Shown piece after piece: positions 40,276 through 52,233 of a stretch of 64,000 nucleotides of DNA. Under the pieces are notes generated by a model, which was given only the letters and a program-made list of their open reading frames with translations, had not been told where the DNA came from and did not search any database. The translations under genes were made by a program, and so were the position numbers. Source of the DNA: Paraescarpia echinospica (lineage: Eukaryota > Annelida > Polychaeta > Sabellida > Siboglinidae); NCBI GenBank assembly GCA_020002185.1, contig CM034538.1:3502773-3566772 (forward strand), in the 5' to 3' direction. Position 1 is the first letter of the stretch. Each line of letters opens with the position of its first letter.

Positions 40276-42884
40276 CCGACTACAATGCAAACGAACTTTG
40301 TCAACTTCGCGTTACAGAAGTTGAACGTGACAATTGAGCCATACGACATCACGCCGATACACGATGTTCCACCGTGGCGTGATGGGAAACGTCCCATTAT
40401 AGTCCAGTTTCACTCGGCCGACACGAAAGCGGAGCTGATGACGAAACGTGGTGCGTTGAGAGGAACCGACATTTACATAAATGACCATATCTCAACCCAC
40501 AACAGTGAACTCTTTCGCCTAGCGCGGCAGCTGAAGCGTGACGGGTAGATACACAGCGCGTGGACGCAAAACTGCTGCGTCTACATCAAGATTCGTGAGA
40601 ACGGGCAACGGCTCAAAGTGAAGACACTCGCTGATCTTGCGAGTGTTAGAAATCCGTAATTGATTTCTGTTATCGAAATGCCGGCGAACTCACTGGACAC
40701 ACTCCCGGTTGCGGGAATATGTGATGATGATTTATGTTCATTCAGTCTGATTTCGAACTTTGCCAACATGTCACTGATCAATTTGATCAACTGAACTTTC
40801 GTTCTTTCCAAGATTCTGATTATACAGCCTATGACCAATATTGGTCCTGAAAATAACTTCTATAATCATATCTCATCAAATTGTAAATATTATTCTGAAC
40901 AGAAATGTTATGATATTCCCAGTATGTCACGTGGTAATTCTGGTAGAAACATATCCTTTGTTCATTTTAACGCGCGCAGTTTGAATGCAAATTTCGAAAA
41001 TATATATAATTATTTAGAATCACATAATATGGACTTTGACATTATTGATATTACTGAGACATGGGCTCAATCCGATCCGACTCCCCGGTTTCAACTACCA
41101 GGGTATACCTCTTTTCACATTGTAAGGGATTATAAACAAGGAGGTGGTGTGGCTCTATACGCCAAAAAAATTCTCGATTGCTCTATTATATCGAGTAAAT
41201 CAACAGTTGTAAAGGATGTATTTGAATGTGTCACGATAGAGTTAAAATTAGCCAACAATAGACATGTGGTCATTGCCTGCGTATATAGAACATCTGGGTC
41301 TAACGTATCTTCATTTTGTGATAACAGTGACCGCCTATTTAATCAAACTGCAGTGAAAACTATATTCATTTGTGGCGACTTCAATATAGACTTATTGAAA
41401 CATGATTCGCAGTGTACTACAAAATATTTCCTGGATATGATGTTTAGCCTTGGCATGTACCCAATAATTACTATGCCTACAAGAATTTCGATTGCGTCAT
41501 CAACACTTATTGATAATATATTTACTAATGATATTGATAGTTATATAACGAGTGGTTTATTTATCACTGAAATAACCGATCATTTGCCTGTGTTTGCCAT
41601 TTGTAAGTCTGATGGTAGTCGACATTGTCGCAGTTGCCCTGCTAGATACAAACGTCAATTAAGCGCTGATAATATATTTGCACTAAATACAGCGTTGAAA
41701 GCATTCGTGGTACAAGGTGCTTAGTTGCACTGATACAAATAAGGCATATAACGATTTCTTAGCGATTTCACTGCATTGTATAATCAACATTGTCCGCTTC
41801 GTCGAGTTAATGATAAAAATAAGTGTGAACAAAAAAGCCCTTGGCTTACGAACGGTCTCAAAAATGCATGTAAGAAAAAAAATTATACAAACAGTTTATT
41901 TCGAATAGAAGCAAAGCTATCGAATTAAGGTATAAATCGTACAAGAATAAACTAACAACCGTTATACGATATGCTAAACGGGATTATTTTAGTAAATTAT
42001 TGTCTGAGCACCGGGACAACTTGTCGGGAACATGGAAAATGTTAAGTACAATCATGGGGAAATCACGACTCGAGTACGTGCAACTATCCGGTACAGTTTG
42101 ATAACAATGGTGTTACTATCAGTGACAGGGCTGAAATAGCAAACACGTTTAGTAAGTATTTTATACGTATTGGACCCGAGCTAGCTAAACAAATTGAAAC
42201 TTCTCCAGATGTGTCCGTTCTGGATTACATGGGCAAACGTAATGAACGTTCAATATTTTTGATACTAACCTATAAGGAAGAGGTCATATGCACTGTTAAT
42301 AACTGAGGTAATAAATCTTCAGCTGATTGTGATGACATTACGATGAGTCTCGTTAAAAATGTAATTGAAAGCATTGCCGAACCGACGACACACATATGTA
42401 ACCCGTCATTTAAATGTGGCGTTTTCCTACATAAGATGAAAACGGCTAAAGTAATACCTGTATATAAATTTGGCGAAAAACATAAATTTACCAATTACAG
42501 GCCGATTTCACTTTTGCCACAGTTCTCCAAAATACTAGAGAACCTGTTACTTCTCGATTTGAAGGTTTCATGCTTGTACAATCCTAAACGAATGCCAGTA
42601 TGGGTTCAGAGAAGGCATGTCAACTTCGCATGCCTTGGTTGAATTTATCACAAATTCGCTTGAACACAAGAAATGTGCGTTAGGCGTATTCGTAGATCTC
42701 AAGAAAGCATTGACACTGTCGATCACCAACTGTTATCTAAACAACTTGAACTCTATGGCATTCATGGAAACGCGTATAATTGGATTAGTAGTTATTTGCA
42801 TAATCGTAGCCAGTTTGTAAACATTGATGGCTACAGCTCAGACACACAAAGAATAACGTGGAGTTCCACAAGGGTCAACAATTC
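40276..42884 (+). mobile_element. Family III LINE, continuation after CR1 insertion (ORF1 end, ORF2)
   Basis: ORF1 resumes at 40283 (FVNFALQKLNVTIEP, RPIIVQFHSADTKAEL, IYINDHISTHNSEL) up to a TAG at 40546-40548, with remaining coding traces to 40660. ORF2 follows: endonuclease 40831-41724, a broken linker to 42300, and reverse transcriptase pieces at 42343-42906 (NYRPISLLPQFSKIL, GVFVDLKKALTLS in shifted frames). The element is cut at about 42884 by the start of another LINE. Confidence 0.8.
40831..41724 (+). CDS. Family III LINE ORF2: endonuclease domain (297 codons)
   Basis: A complete APE-type endonuclease in one frame: HFNARSLNANFENI, ITETWAQ, GGGVALYAKK, CVYRTSG, GDFNIDLL, DNIFTNDI and TDHLPVFAIC. 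Asn, Glu, Asp-Asn and Asp-His catalytic positions are all present. It ends at TAG 41722-41724 where the linker should continue; the next pieces are frameshifted. The 5' end of the ORF (from about 40690) contains a frame shift before ATG 40831. Confidence 0.8.
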   Translation: MTNIGPENNFYNHISSNCKYYSEQKCYDIPSMSRGNSGRNISFVHFNARSLNANFENIYNYLESHNMDFDIIDITETWAQSDPTPRFQLPGYTSFHIVRDYKQGGGVALYAKKILDCSIISSKSTVVKDVFECVTIELKLANNRHVVIACVYRTSGSNVSSFCDNSDRLFNQTAVKTIFICGDFNIDLLKHDSQCTTKYFLDMMFSLGMYPIITMPTRISIASSTLIDNIFTNDIDSYITSGLFITEITDHLPVFAICKSDGSRHCRSCPARYKRQLSADNIFALNTALKAFVVQGA

Positions 42885-43690
42885 CAAGATGGCCGCCATT
42901 GCTTAAAGCGAGTCGTTTCGGGGAGAGCAATAGTCATTTGTTTGTTGATAGTTGGCTTTCTACTGGAGTGTACTGACGCTGAGGGATTCCGCAACCAAGG
43001 CGTAAGCCGAGAAGTACCGCTAAAAAGAGCGAGGAGCCACTGAGTTCAGATGACATAGCTTTGAAACTCGTGGAACTTCTGACCGACGAGACAGTCATTG
43101 GTAAGCTAAGATCTGCCTTGTACCCCCAGGTGCTGGCAGATAAGATTGACACTCTAACAGCCAATATATATAATCTATACGAGCGGTTAGAAAAGAAGGA
43201 CCAGTACATAGAGACTCTAGAGAAGAGACTTGCGGCGGTAGAGGCAAATAACGATCGCCTAGAACAATATTCTAGACGTTGTAATGTAAGAATTTAGGGA
43301 ATTGAAGAAATTGACAGTGAAGACATCACTGCGAAAGTAATAGCTATTGTTAACGACACTATGGCGTTAACACCTCCTGTGACGAACAATGATATTGTCA
43401 CCAGCCACAGACTTGGGCCTAAACCCGCCGCTGGGGAGCGGCCCAGGTCTGTTATTGTGCAATTCACCGGTACTACGGTCCAGACAGAAATTACGAAGCC
43501 ACGGTTCAGTAGTCTTTGTCAATGAGGACTTAACAAAACATTGAGCTCAGCTCGCAAGCAAGACACGGAGGCTGAAGAAGGAACATAAAATATCAGACTG
43601 CTGGACCTACAATGGACGAGTTATGGTAAAGTCGGTGTCAAATGACGTGCGTGAAGTGCACACAGATGCTGAACTGAGCAAGTACTGATT
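42885..43690 (+). pseudogene. 5' end and ORF1 of a family II-type LINE
   Basis: It begins with CCAAGATGGCCGCC (42892), a start typical of LINE 5' ends. The coding trace covers a coiled coil (DTLTANIYNLYERLEKKDQ, RLAAVEANNDRLEQYSRR) at 43061-43297, stopped at TAG 43295-43297, then an RRM-like region to about 43480 (VTSHRLGPKPAAG, RSVIVQFTGT). It is homologous to the ORF1 at 27006-27620. It may belong with the ORF2 at 45139-48284, 1.4 kb downstream. Confidence 0.6.
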
Positions 43691-45138
43691 TTACCGTGTA
43701 GGCTCACGCTACTTTGCTGAGGTCTGGCACGCGTTGACTGTGGTCGTCTGTGACTTTGTAAGCCAACTTGTTAGCTTGTCGATCATTTTGTTGCATCATA
43801 GCTTGAACTTGTTAGGCTGCTTGTGTATTTGTTTTTCTTTTTTTCAAACCTTTATTTTTATCTGTGGAGAAGAAGGTTTGTTCAAATGGTGCTGAGGTAA
43901 ACTTGTAATTGTAACTCTTAACGATTGTGTGTTTTCAGTCACGATCATGCTCACTGGTAATTGTTCTTGCAACAAGATGTAGTTTCTGATGAGTATGACC
44001 AGTGTTAAGTGTTCAAGCAAGCAGCTATAGTAATTGTTTATTATGATTATTGGTAATTACTCGTGCAGTGAGCTAGCTTTTAACATTAATTAGTAAAATA
44101 GTACTCTCTCTTTGATGATACAAGTTCTGTTTGCTTAATTACTTGCAGTAAGGTGGAATTACAGGTGATTATGATCAGTGTTAATTTGTCTTGCAAGCAG
44201 CTGAAGTCTCTACTGATTCTGATTATTGGTAACTATTCGTGTAGTGAGGTAGTTATTTACTGATACGTTAGTAATAACTTGCAAGTAGCTGAAGTCATTA
44301 GTGACTCTGACTGTTGGTAACTACTCGTGTAGTGAGGTAGTTATTTACTGATACGTTAGTAATAACTTGCAAGTAGCTGAAGTCATTAGTGACTCTGACT
44401 GTTGGTAACTACTCGTGTAGTGAGGTAGTTATTTATTGATACACTAGTAATAACTTGCAAGCAGCTGAAGTATTTACTGACTCTGACTGTTGGTAACTAT
44501 TCGTGTAGTGAGGTAGTTATTTATTGATACACTAGTAATAACTTGCATACGAGCAGTCTTTTTGATGATACAAGTTCTACTTTTTATTTCTGTTTATTTT
44601 TTATTAACATTAACCTAATCGATATTTGTAAATGGTGCAATGTAGGTGTTACAGTTGTTTGCTGTTAAAAATATTGTACAGCCTACAGAGTAAAACTATT
44701 TCATATCGTAATGTTCTATTACCTCTTCTCGGAACGAGCCATTTTGATAATAACAATTGATACATTATTATTTTGGTTAATCATAAATGTCAAACTAATT
44801 ATCATTATTTATAAGTATTCAAATGTTCAATTGATATGTGGTTATAGACATATGATGATTTATTTTACAAAATGTATAATGCCAAATGTGTATGTACTTT
44901 TTTCTTTCTTCATTGGCAGCCGTTGTTGCGCAACGTCTTCCATTAATGTAATTAGTAGGTCTAACAGTGTTTTTTTTTCTTTTTGATTTTGCGTCTTTCT
45001 CAACTTATCCACCTATTTACATTATGTGTATCATTGTTCTGGTGTACGCATGGAACAACATTAGCAATCGATCTATTCATTTATATCACACCATAATTTT
45101 ATATACATATTGTTATATTAATATTATAAAGCACACAT
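43691..45138. other. Inter-ORF region with four 88-bp tandem repeats
   Basis: CGTGTAGTGAGGTAGTTATTT recurs at exactly 88-bp spacing (GTAGTGAGG at 44241, 44329, 44417 and 44505), with a weaker unit upstream from 44040. Units are 90% or more alike. The remainder is AT-rich and non-coding. It separates a LINE ORF1 from an ORF2. Confidence 0.75.
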
Positions 45139-48100
45139 ATGACCATTCCTACAAACGCAGGCTCAGTTACGTTTAATGAGGATTTCCTCTCCTACTTAGG
45201 AGGCCCTCAAAACAACCTGTGTAATGTTTTAGATACAAATGATGATAATAACGAAATACAAGTAATACACTGCTCTTCTTATTATGACATTGATAAATTC
45301 GCCAACCTGGCAAATAAGACCACTAGCAGTTTTACTATTCTCAAACATTCAGTCTATAAATGCAAAATTTAATGAACTTGAAATGTTCATAGAGGACTTA
45401 CGCAGTAATAATTTTTAATTTAGTGTAATATGTTTGCAAGAGACGTGGAAAACTGTTAATGATGATTTCTCTCAATTTTATTTAGATGGATATGATTGTA
45501 TAACACAAGGGGAAAATGTAGTGAAAAGGAGGGTTATTAATATATGTAGATCATGAATATAGATCTGAAATAAAAATGAATCTAAATATGTACGACAAGT
45601 GGGAAGGGTTAATAATTCAAGTAACTGGAAATGGTTTATCAAAGACATTGACCATCGGAAATATATATAGACCCCCAAGGTCATGTAACGAAAATATTAC
45701 ACAATTTACTTATGAATTTTCATAAGTTTTATCATCTCTGGAAAACAGCAATAATAATAATAATCTCATTATGGCAGGGGATTTTAATATAAATTTACTT
45801 AAAATAAATGAAAACAGAATATACAGTGATTTTTTTGATACCTTAACATCTCATAGTCTTTACCCCCAAATTAGGTTCCCAACTCGTTTCACTACAACAA
45901 ACGGAACACTAATAGATAACTTGTTTTGCTCACTAAATCAATTTATATTAGAAAGTACTGCTGGGATTTTCACAAACACTTTCTCGGACCATCAACCTTA
46001 TTTTCTAATTATAGACACTATTCCTAACGCTGAACTCCCTCCTAAATTTTTAAAAATACAAAATGTTGAAGCTATGCAGGAAGTTAATATTGAAATTGGT
46101 TCTTATAAATTATACAACAAATTACATAAAAAACAAAATGAAGATCCCAACCTAAATTACAATATAATGCATGAAGAAATCATGCGCGCTAAAAGTAAGT
46201 ACATGCCTATTAAAATAATGAAATTTAATAAATACAAACACAAAAAATCGACATGGATTACCCAAGGTTTACTCAAATCTATTAGATATCGGGACACACT
46301 TTATAAACAATTAAAAATGACTGACTCTAACTCACCAGACTATGATATTACTAATACTAATCTAAAAACTTACAATACTATATTAAAAAGAAATATCCGT
46401 GCAGCTAAGCAAATCTACTTTGAATCACGATTTAACCAATACAAAAAAGATATCAGAAATACATGGAAAACTATAAACGAAATTCTCTTAAAAAATAAAA
46501 CAAAGAAGACATCTTCATCAACTTTTAAAGTGAATGGTACTACCATAACAGATAAATCAGAAATAGCAAACAAATTCAATAACTATTTTACAAACATAGC
46601 TCAAACTATTGTAGAAGACATTAAATATACAGGAAGCAAAAAATATGATTACCACTTAAATACAAACGTTAGATCTACTCTTAAATTTAAGAACGTGGAT
46701 GAAGAAACAGTAAGGAAAACAATAAATGATCTCCCAACTAAAAACAGCAGTGGATTTGATGGAATTACATCAAAACTGCTAAAAATAATTGAACCAACAA
46801 TAATTAAATCACTAACCCTAGTAATTAACCAAGTTATTAATACTGGCATATTTCCTGATAAACTAAAAATTGCAAAAGTAGTTCCAATTTTCAAAAAGGA
46901 TGACCCAACTCTAATAACAAATTACAGGCCAATTTCTCTCCTTCCAACTATTTCTAAAGTACTAGAGAAAATAATCCATAATCAGATATCCACTTATTTT
47001 ATTGATTCCAAGCTATTTTTTGATAATCAGTACGGATTTAGACCTAACCATTCAACAGATTATGCATCACTCGAACTAGTAGATAGAATAATTACTCAAA
47101 TGGACAAAACACAAATACCAATCAGTATTTTTCTTGACCTTTCCAAGGCTTTTGACACTATTGACCATTCGATATTATTAAACAAGTTAAGATATTATGG
47201 CATAGATGGCAATAGTCTTCTTTTATTCGAAAGCTATTTAAGCAACCGGAAACAGTATACCGAATTTGAAGATACCACATCTGATACTTTACCTATAAAA
47301 GTAGGTGTGCCACAAGGGTCCATCCTTGGACCACTGTTATTTACTATATATATAAATTATTTTTCACAAGCAAGCCAAATGTTTAAATTTATAACGTATG
47401 CTGATGATACCACTTTATTTAGCACAAATGAAACTTTTAGTGATAAAGCACACAATAGAAATATAGAATCTGTAATAAATGAAGAACTCCTCAAAATAAT
47501 TGAGTGGCTTAATATTAATAAGTTGTCACTAAATAAAAGTAAAACTAAATTTATGACCTTCAAAATGCTAAACAAATCTACGCAGAGCCTATATCTCAAA
47601 ATTGATAATATATATAATGAGAGAGTGGAAGAATTTAACTTCTTAGGTTTAACTCTAGATACTAATTTAAATTTGAAAAAACACACTGAAAAAATATCAA
47701 ATAAATGTTCCAAAACTATAGGAATATTAAATAGATTAAAACATGTGTTACCTTTAGAAATAAAAATTATTTTATATAATGCACTGCTACTATCTCATAT
47801 TAATTATTGTATTATGACATGGGGATACCAAAGAAACAGATTAACGAAAATTCAAAAGAAAACGGTGCGAATTATAACATTAAGTAAATACAATTCACAT
47901 ACAGAACCACTTTTTAAACAACTCAACATACTAAAAGTAGAAGACTTGCTAAATTTACAAGAACTAAAATTTTATTACAAATACAAACATCAAAATGTAC
48001 CCGTTTACTTATTAAATTGGCAGTTAACCCCAAATACCAGCACACACAAACATGACACTCGAAGAGCAACTGAACTACACACCTTCAGAACTAAACATGA

Positions 48101-48700
48101 ATTTACAAAAAAGTGTCTTAAATATAACTTACCACATGTTATAAATAATATCCCTGATTTTGTGAAAGATAAGATAGTGACCCATAGTTTGAAAGGATTC
48201 TCAAGTTATGCTAAAAACCACATGCTACAAAAATACAACGTCACGTGCAATATACTAAATTGCTATATATGCCAATTAAATTAATAAATTATAAATGAGA
48301 AACACAGTTAATAAAAATGCATATTTTTAATTTGTATAGTCGCATACATGCGTACACGCGAACTCAACACATTACGAAGCACATTACATCAACAAAACAA
48401 CCATCATACACATTATGTAAGAGAAGACAATTACACTTCTTTTTTTAATGTTTGACATAATCATTATATTTTGTTATTTAAATCCTAGGATTTGATACAA
48501 TAATATTTTTTTTGGTGACTCCTATGATAGCGATGAGTTTTGATCTTAATAGGAGTCTCCCATTCCACAGCAACTGGTTTTTTTCATTTTGTTGCAAAAT
48601 GTATACTATATTCTGTTGATTGCATATTTTTAGTTGTATTATATATTTCACATTTCAATATTACTGTATATGCCGGTATGTGTGTAAATGTATGTAATAC
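45139..48700 (+). mobile_element. Family II LINE, best-preserved copy
   Basis: ORF2 starts at about 45139 (SYYDIDKFANLANK) with the endonuclease N-terminus broken by shifts at about 45350, 45415 and 45540 (CLQETWKTV, GNIYRPPRS and a TAA at 45724). It is then continuous from 45771 to 48284. The 3' UTR includes a GGTGACTCCTAT/ATAGGAGTCTCC hairpin (48514-48561), the counterpart of the hairpin at 29080. The precise 3' end is not clear. Confidence 0.85.
45771..48284 (+). CDS. Family II LINE ORF2: endonuclease end, reverse transcriptase and C-terminal domain (837 codons)
   Basis: ATG 45771 is inside the endonuclease: MAGDFNINLL carries the Asp-Asn pair and SDHQPYFL the His. The reverse transcriptase (about residues 340-600) shows NYRPISLLPTISKVLEK, YGFRPNHSTDYA, FLDLSKAFDTIDHS, VGVPQGSILGPLLFTIYIN and TYADDTTLFS with the catalytic Asp pair. 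Then come the thumb (FNFLGLTLDTNLN) and a Cys-containing end (CNILNCYICQLN). It is intact over 2.5 kb, the longest undamaged ORF in the window. The N-terminal endonuclease third lies upstream in broken frames, so the copy is probably recent but dead. Confidence 0.9.
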   Translation: MAGDFNINLLKINENRIYSDFFDTLTSHSLYPQIRFPTRFTTTNGTLIDNLFCSLNQFILESTAGIFTNTFSDHQPYFLIIDTIPNAELPPKFLKIQNVEAMQEVNIEIGSYKLYNKLHKKQNEDPNLNYNIMHEEIMRAKSKYMPIKIMKFNKYKHKKSTWITQGLLKSIRYRDTLYKQLKMTDSNSPDYDITNTNLKTYNTILKRNIRAAKQIYFESRFNQYKKDIRNTWKTINEILLKNKTKKTSSSTFKVNGTTITDKSEIANKFNNYFTNIAQTIVEDIKYTGSKKYDYHLNTNVRSTLKFKNVDEETVRKTINDLPTKNSSGFDGITSKLLKIIEPTIIKSLTLVINQVINTGIFPDKLKIAKVVPIFKKDDPTLITNYRPISLLPTISKVLEKIIHNQISTYFIDSKLFFDNQYGFRPNHSTDYASLELVDRIITQMDKTQIPISIFLDLSKAFDTIDHSILLNKLRYYGIDGNSLLLFESYLSNRKQYTEFEDTTSDTLPIKVGVPQGSILGPLLFTIYINYFSQASQMFKFITYADDTTLFSTNETFSDKAHNRNIESVINEELLKIIEWLNINKLSLNKSKTKFMTFKMLNKSTQSLYLKIDNIYNERVEEFNFLGLTLDTNLNLKKHTEKISNKCSKTIGILNRLKHVLPLEIKIILYNALLLSHINYCIMTWGYQRNRLTKIQKKTVRIITLSKYNSHTEPLFKQLNILKVEDLLNLQELKFYYKYKHQNVPVYLLNWQLTPNTSTHKHDTRRATELHTFRTKHEFTKKCLKYNLPHVINNIPDFVKDKIVTHSLKGFSSYAKNHMLQKYNVTCNILNCYICQLN

Positions 48701-48779
48701 GTGTATGTGTGTATATAATTATACATAATTTGTATTTTTGCAATGTTGTTGGGAAAATAAAATCATCCTTTTCCTTATC

Positions 48780-49880
48780 TATACTTGGTCCGAAGCTTTT
48801 TATTCTACATATCAATGACATGTGCAATGTGTCTAAACTGATCAAGTTTGTCTTATTTGCTGATGACACGAACATTTTATGTTCAGCCAATGATTTAAAA
48901 CAGCTTGAAAATATTGTTTGCAGCGAGCTTGATAAACTGCAATTGTGGTTCTCAATCAACAAATTGTCTGTTAATACAGCTAAGACCAATTACATGTTAT
49001 TTTCCGGTTATGCTCAATTGTCTGATGTAAATATCAAGACAAAAAATACACAGATATTAAGAGTACGAGTTACGAAATTTCTAGGCGTGCTCATCGATGA
49101 AGCATTAAACTGGAAAGATCACATCAGACGAGTAAAGTGTAAACTATCAATTAGTGTTGGTATTATGTACAGATGCAGTAAAGTAATCGACCGCCACTGT
49201 ATGTACATGTTATATTCTACTCTGTGTTTGCCGTATTTATTGTATCGTGTGGAAATATGGGGAAATACATATCCCATCAACTTACACTGTATAAAAATGT
49301 TACAAAAGAGGGTAACACGGATTATGCACAATGCACACCGATGCGATCACACAACTCCACTTTTTTACAAAGCTCACATTTTAAAATTTACTGACTTCGT
49401 ACAATTTAGTATTTTATTATTTATGTATAAAGCCCATACATATGAATTACCAATCGAATATTCAAAGGTTATTTGTTAAGCATGTTAAGAAGCACTCCAC
49501 CCGAAGTCAAAATCAATTTTTATGTACCCGTGCTTCAATCACTAGAAGATGTATGTATTAAATCAAACTACAGCAAACATATAATTAAGAGTTATTGTAT
49601 GCGTATATAATTTCACTTCTTTTTTCTTTTTTCTATCAGTTTTCGTAGCAAGCACCCAAAACATTTGTAATGATTGCCATGTTGTATACAACTAATTAAT
49701 TTAACATCATGTAAAACAAAAGCTGCTAGAAATTGTCAACAAAGGAGAAGCATGCCTTTATAAGTTATGTTACTTCTATGCTTCTCCTTTCAAACTTGTC
49801 ACCCATAGGTTTTGTGTCTCATTCACTTGCACACCTGAATTGTTTGATTTATTTGAATAAACGCTTTTAACTTTGAAAAT
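48780..49880 (+). mobile_element. LINE 3' fragment (end of reverse transcriptase, C-terminal domain, 3' hairpin)
   Basis: The frame 48688-49479 starts in the middle of the palm (FILHINDMCNVSK, FADDTNILCS) and carries on to the thumb (TKFLGVLIDEALNWKDH) and C-terminal domain (TTPLFYKAHILKFTDFVQF). A short UTR ends with a perfect 13-bp hairpin, AAAGGAGAAGCAT/ATGCTTCTCCTTT (49741-49790). 5'-truncated; similar to the 32560-33465 end of family III. Confidence 0.8.
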
Positions 49881-51175
49881 ATTGTGTTCTATTAGACAAA
49901 TAACATTCCAGCCAGGCAAGTGCTCTTCCTCTAATATCACAATGTTCTAGTTTATTAAGAAATATTTTATGGTCAACTGTATCAAAAGTTTTACTGAAGA
50001 CAAGAAAAACCCATAGAACGCAGTCACCATTATTTATAGCTGTGGAAATTTATTTACTAGGTGCACAAGAGCCATGTTTGCAGATTGCTTCTTCCTAAAT
50101 CCAAACTTGTAATCATATAAGATGTTATGTTTGTTAATGAAAGATGTTAATCTGTTGTACATTATTTTTTCTCGAACTTTAGAGAAAATTAGCAAAATTG
50201 ATATTGGACGGTAATTGTTTACGAGTGTCTTGTCACCGCCTTTGTATATCGGGATCACTTTTGCTCTTTTCGTGTCGTCTGGACAAATATCTTCAGTTAA
50301 CGATACATTAATAATATGTGTTAAAGGAAGTAGGAAAGTATGATATGTAGATTTATCATTATGTGGAGTTATTAAGTCCCAACCAAGACTTTATATTTTT
50401 AGATCTTTGATTATAGTTTCTATACTTCATTCAGTTCAACTGGGGAGATGGATATTGTATGGAAGATTCGATGCTTTATATACTGATCGGTCAATAGCAT
50501 TTTTGTAACCTTTTCAGCCAACGATGGTCCAACCTTAACATAAGTAAGTAAGTAAATTTATTTCCTCATCCAGATAATATACAACACAATTCAAGAGCAA
50601 TGTAACACAGATGAGGTGGCTACCAGAGAAGTATGACTTATCGAGCTGGTAGCCAATTAAATCAAACTCATATAGTGTACTCCCACATACATAACAGTTA
50701 TTGAAGTAATTGGCAATTACTTTTTATCACTTATTAACTGATTATTAATAGTTATCTTCGGAGATTGGAGATGTTTTTTTTATTGATTATTTGGTTAATA
50801 AGTTGCCATGATTTAAGAAGATTAGATTGATTTTGTTTTAATAAGTGTTGATAGTGATTTCTTTCTGCTCTTCTTAAAATCGAATTAAGCTTATTGCGGT
50901 ATGCATTATATAGTTAGTTTCATTAGTAAGGGTAGGTGTGTTTTTTTGTAGTAGATAAATAATTTATTTTTATATTTTATGGAGGTCTTCAACCCACGTA
51001 ATAGCCATGGTTTCCTATTATTGTATGTTTTGTTTAAGATAATGCTTACCAAACTGTGAATAGAAAGCAGCATATGCATTATTTGGGTCATCAAGCTCAG
51101 AAGTAACAAGAGACCACACACTTTATGTGAAGATATGTTGGCTCCATAGCCTCCCAGGCTTCTTAATTCTACCAA
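49881..51175 (-). mobile_element. LINE linker/reverse transcriptase fragment
   Basis: Minus-strand pieces: 51175-50906 (NNRKPWLLRGLKTSIKYKN, the region between endonuclease and reverse transcriptase), 50258-50034 (NNYRPISILLIFSKV, YKFGFRKKQSANMAL) and a continuing trace to 49885 (TFDTVDHKIFLNKL). Interrupted by a short LINE tail at 50541-50700. Confidence 0.65.
50541..50700 (-). mobile_element. Short LINE/SINE 3' tail with hairpin and TTAC repeat
   Basis: On the minus strand, a GGCTACCAG/CTGGTAGCC hairpin (50618-50654) is followed by GAGGAAATAAATTTACTTACTTAC. Hairpin plus short tandem tail is the pattern seen at the other LINE 3' ends here. Nested inside 49881-51175. Confidence 0.55.
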
Positions 51176-51226
51176 TATGCCAAATTTGAAATGAATTACT
51201 TAAAGAACATTATTAATTTTGTTGTA

Positions 51227-52231
51227 GGGGAGACTGGGGATGGTTGTCACTTTTTCTCCTTTGTAATACCAGTTCCCTAAGTTTTGTTATTGCTAATATT
51301 AACTGTAATCATTAGTGTATATATGTGTATTAATAATGTCGACGTAGCCTTATTAGAAATATTATATTTGGGTGATTTAAAAAAGGGTGTGTCGTGTGAC
51401 AACCTGCCCCATGCCTGGGTTGGTTGTCACCCACCGTGGGGTTGGTTGTAACCAAATATGGTGGGACTTCGATTATGGAAAATAAAGTAATGTGTTCGTG
51501 AAAAATAATCCCACAATCATAGACGCATTCTGAAAGATGCCACTTGGTGGCGTATCAGTGATTTTGTTAAAAAAAATTGCAAGTGGCTAAAAACTGCGAT
51601 ATCAAAAGTTTCAAAAGAAAAAAATTACTAGTTTTCATAATCAGATATTTTACACGAAATGTATTTGTTGAAACCATGGTCCATTTCTGCATTACATATC
51701 TTGACGTGTGTTCGATAGATACCCAAAGTATGAAATTGATCGAAAGGATTTTCTAAAGTTCGAATTTTACAACGACTTCCCATACGTGAGCGACGTGACA
51801 ACCAACACCAGCTGTTTGGTGACAACCTACCCCGCCATCGCAATTGGCATAAAATATAATTCTTGAAGTGACACTTGTACATGTGAATATATGTTTGCTG
51901 TAATACATGTGAGAGATTGTCAGTCCTATTCGACATGACAACCTCATCAAACAAAATTAAATACTATATGGTGCTACATCATCAATAGTAACATATCAAG
52001 GTTTTACTATGACATGAAAAAAGCGAAAACATGTTACCATCACACCTATATACTAAATCGCGGAACAATAAAATACAAATTGGGGTTCATGTCTACTAAA
52101 CGGTCACTACAGTGACAGTCCCGATCGAATCCTCTCGCCATCGATGGTACATATAATAAATTAAGTTCTAATTATTAAGAGGCTTAAAAATTGTGACAAC
52201 CAACCAGTGTGAGAACCAACCCCGGTCTCCC
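51227..52231. mobile_element. Non-autonomous TIR element, 1005 bp, TA target duplication
   Basis: The left end GGGGAGACTGGGG with TGGTTGTCAC and the right end GTGAGAACCAACCCCGGTCTCCC are inverted copies, flanked by TA on both sides (51225-51226, 52232-52233). GGTTGTCAC/GTGACAACC motifs recur inside (51238, 51420, 51440, 51795 and 52190 regions). No transposase frame. The superfamily is not decided; the TA duplication suggests a Tc1/mariner-like mover. Confidence 0.7.
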
Positions 52232-52233
52232 TA

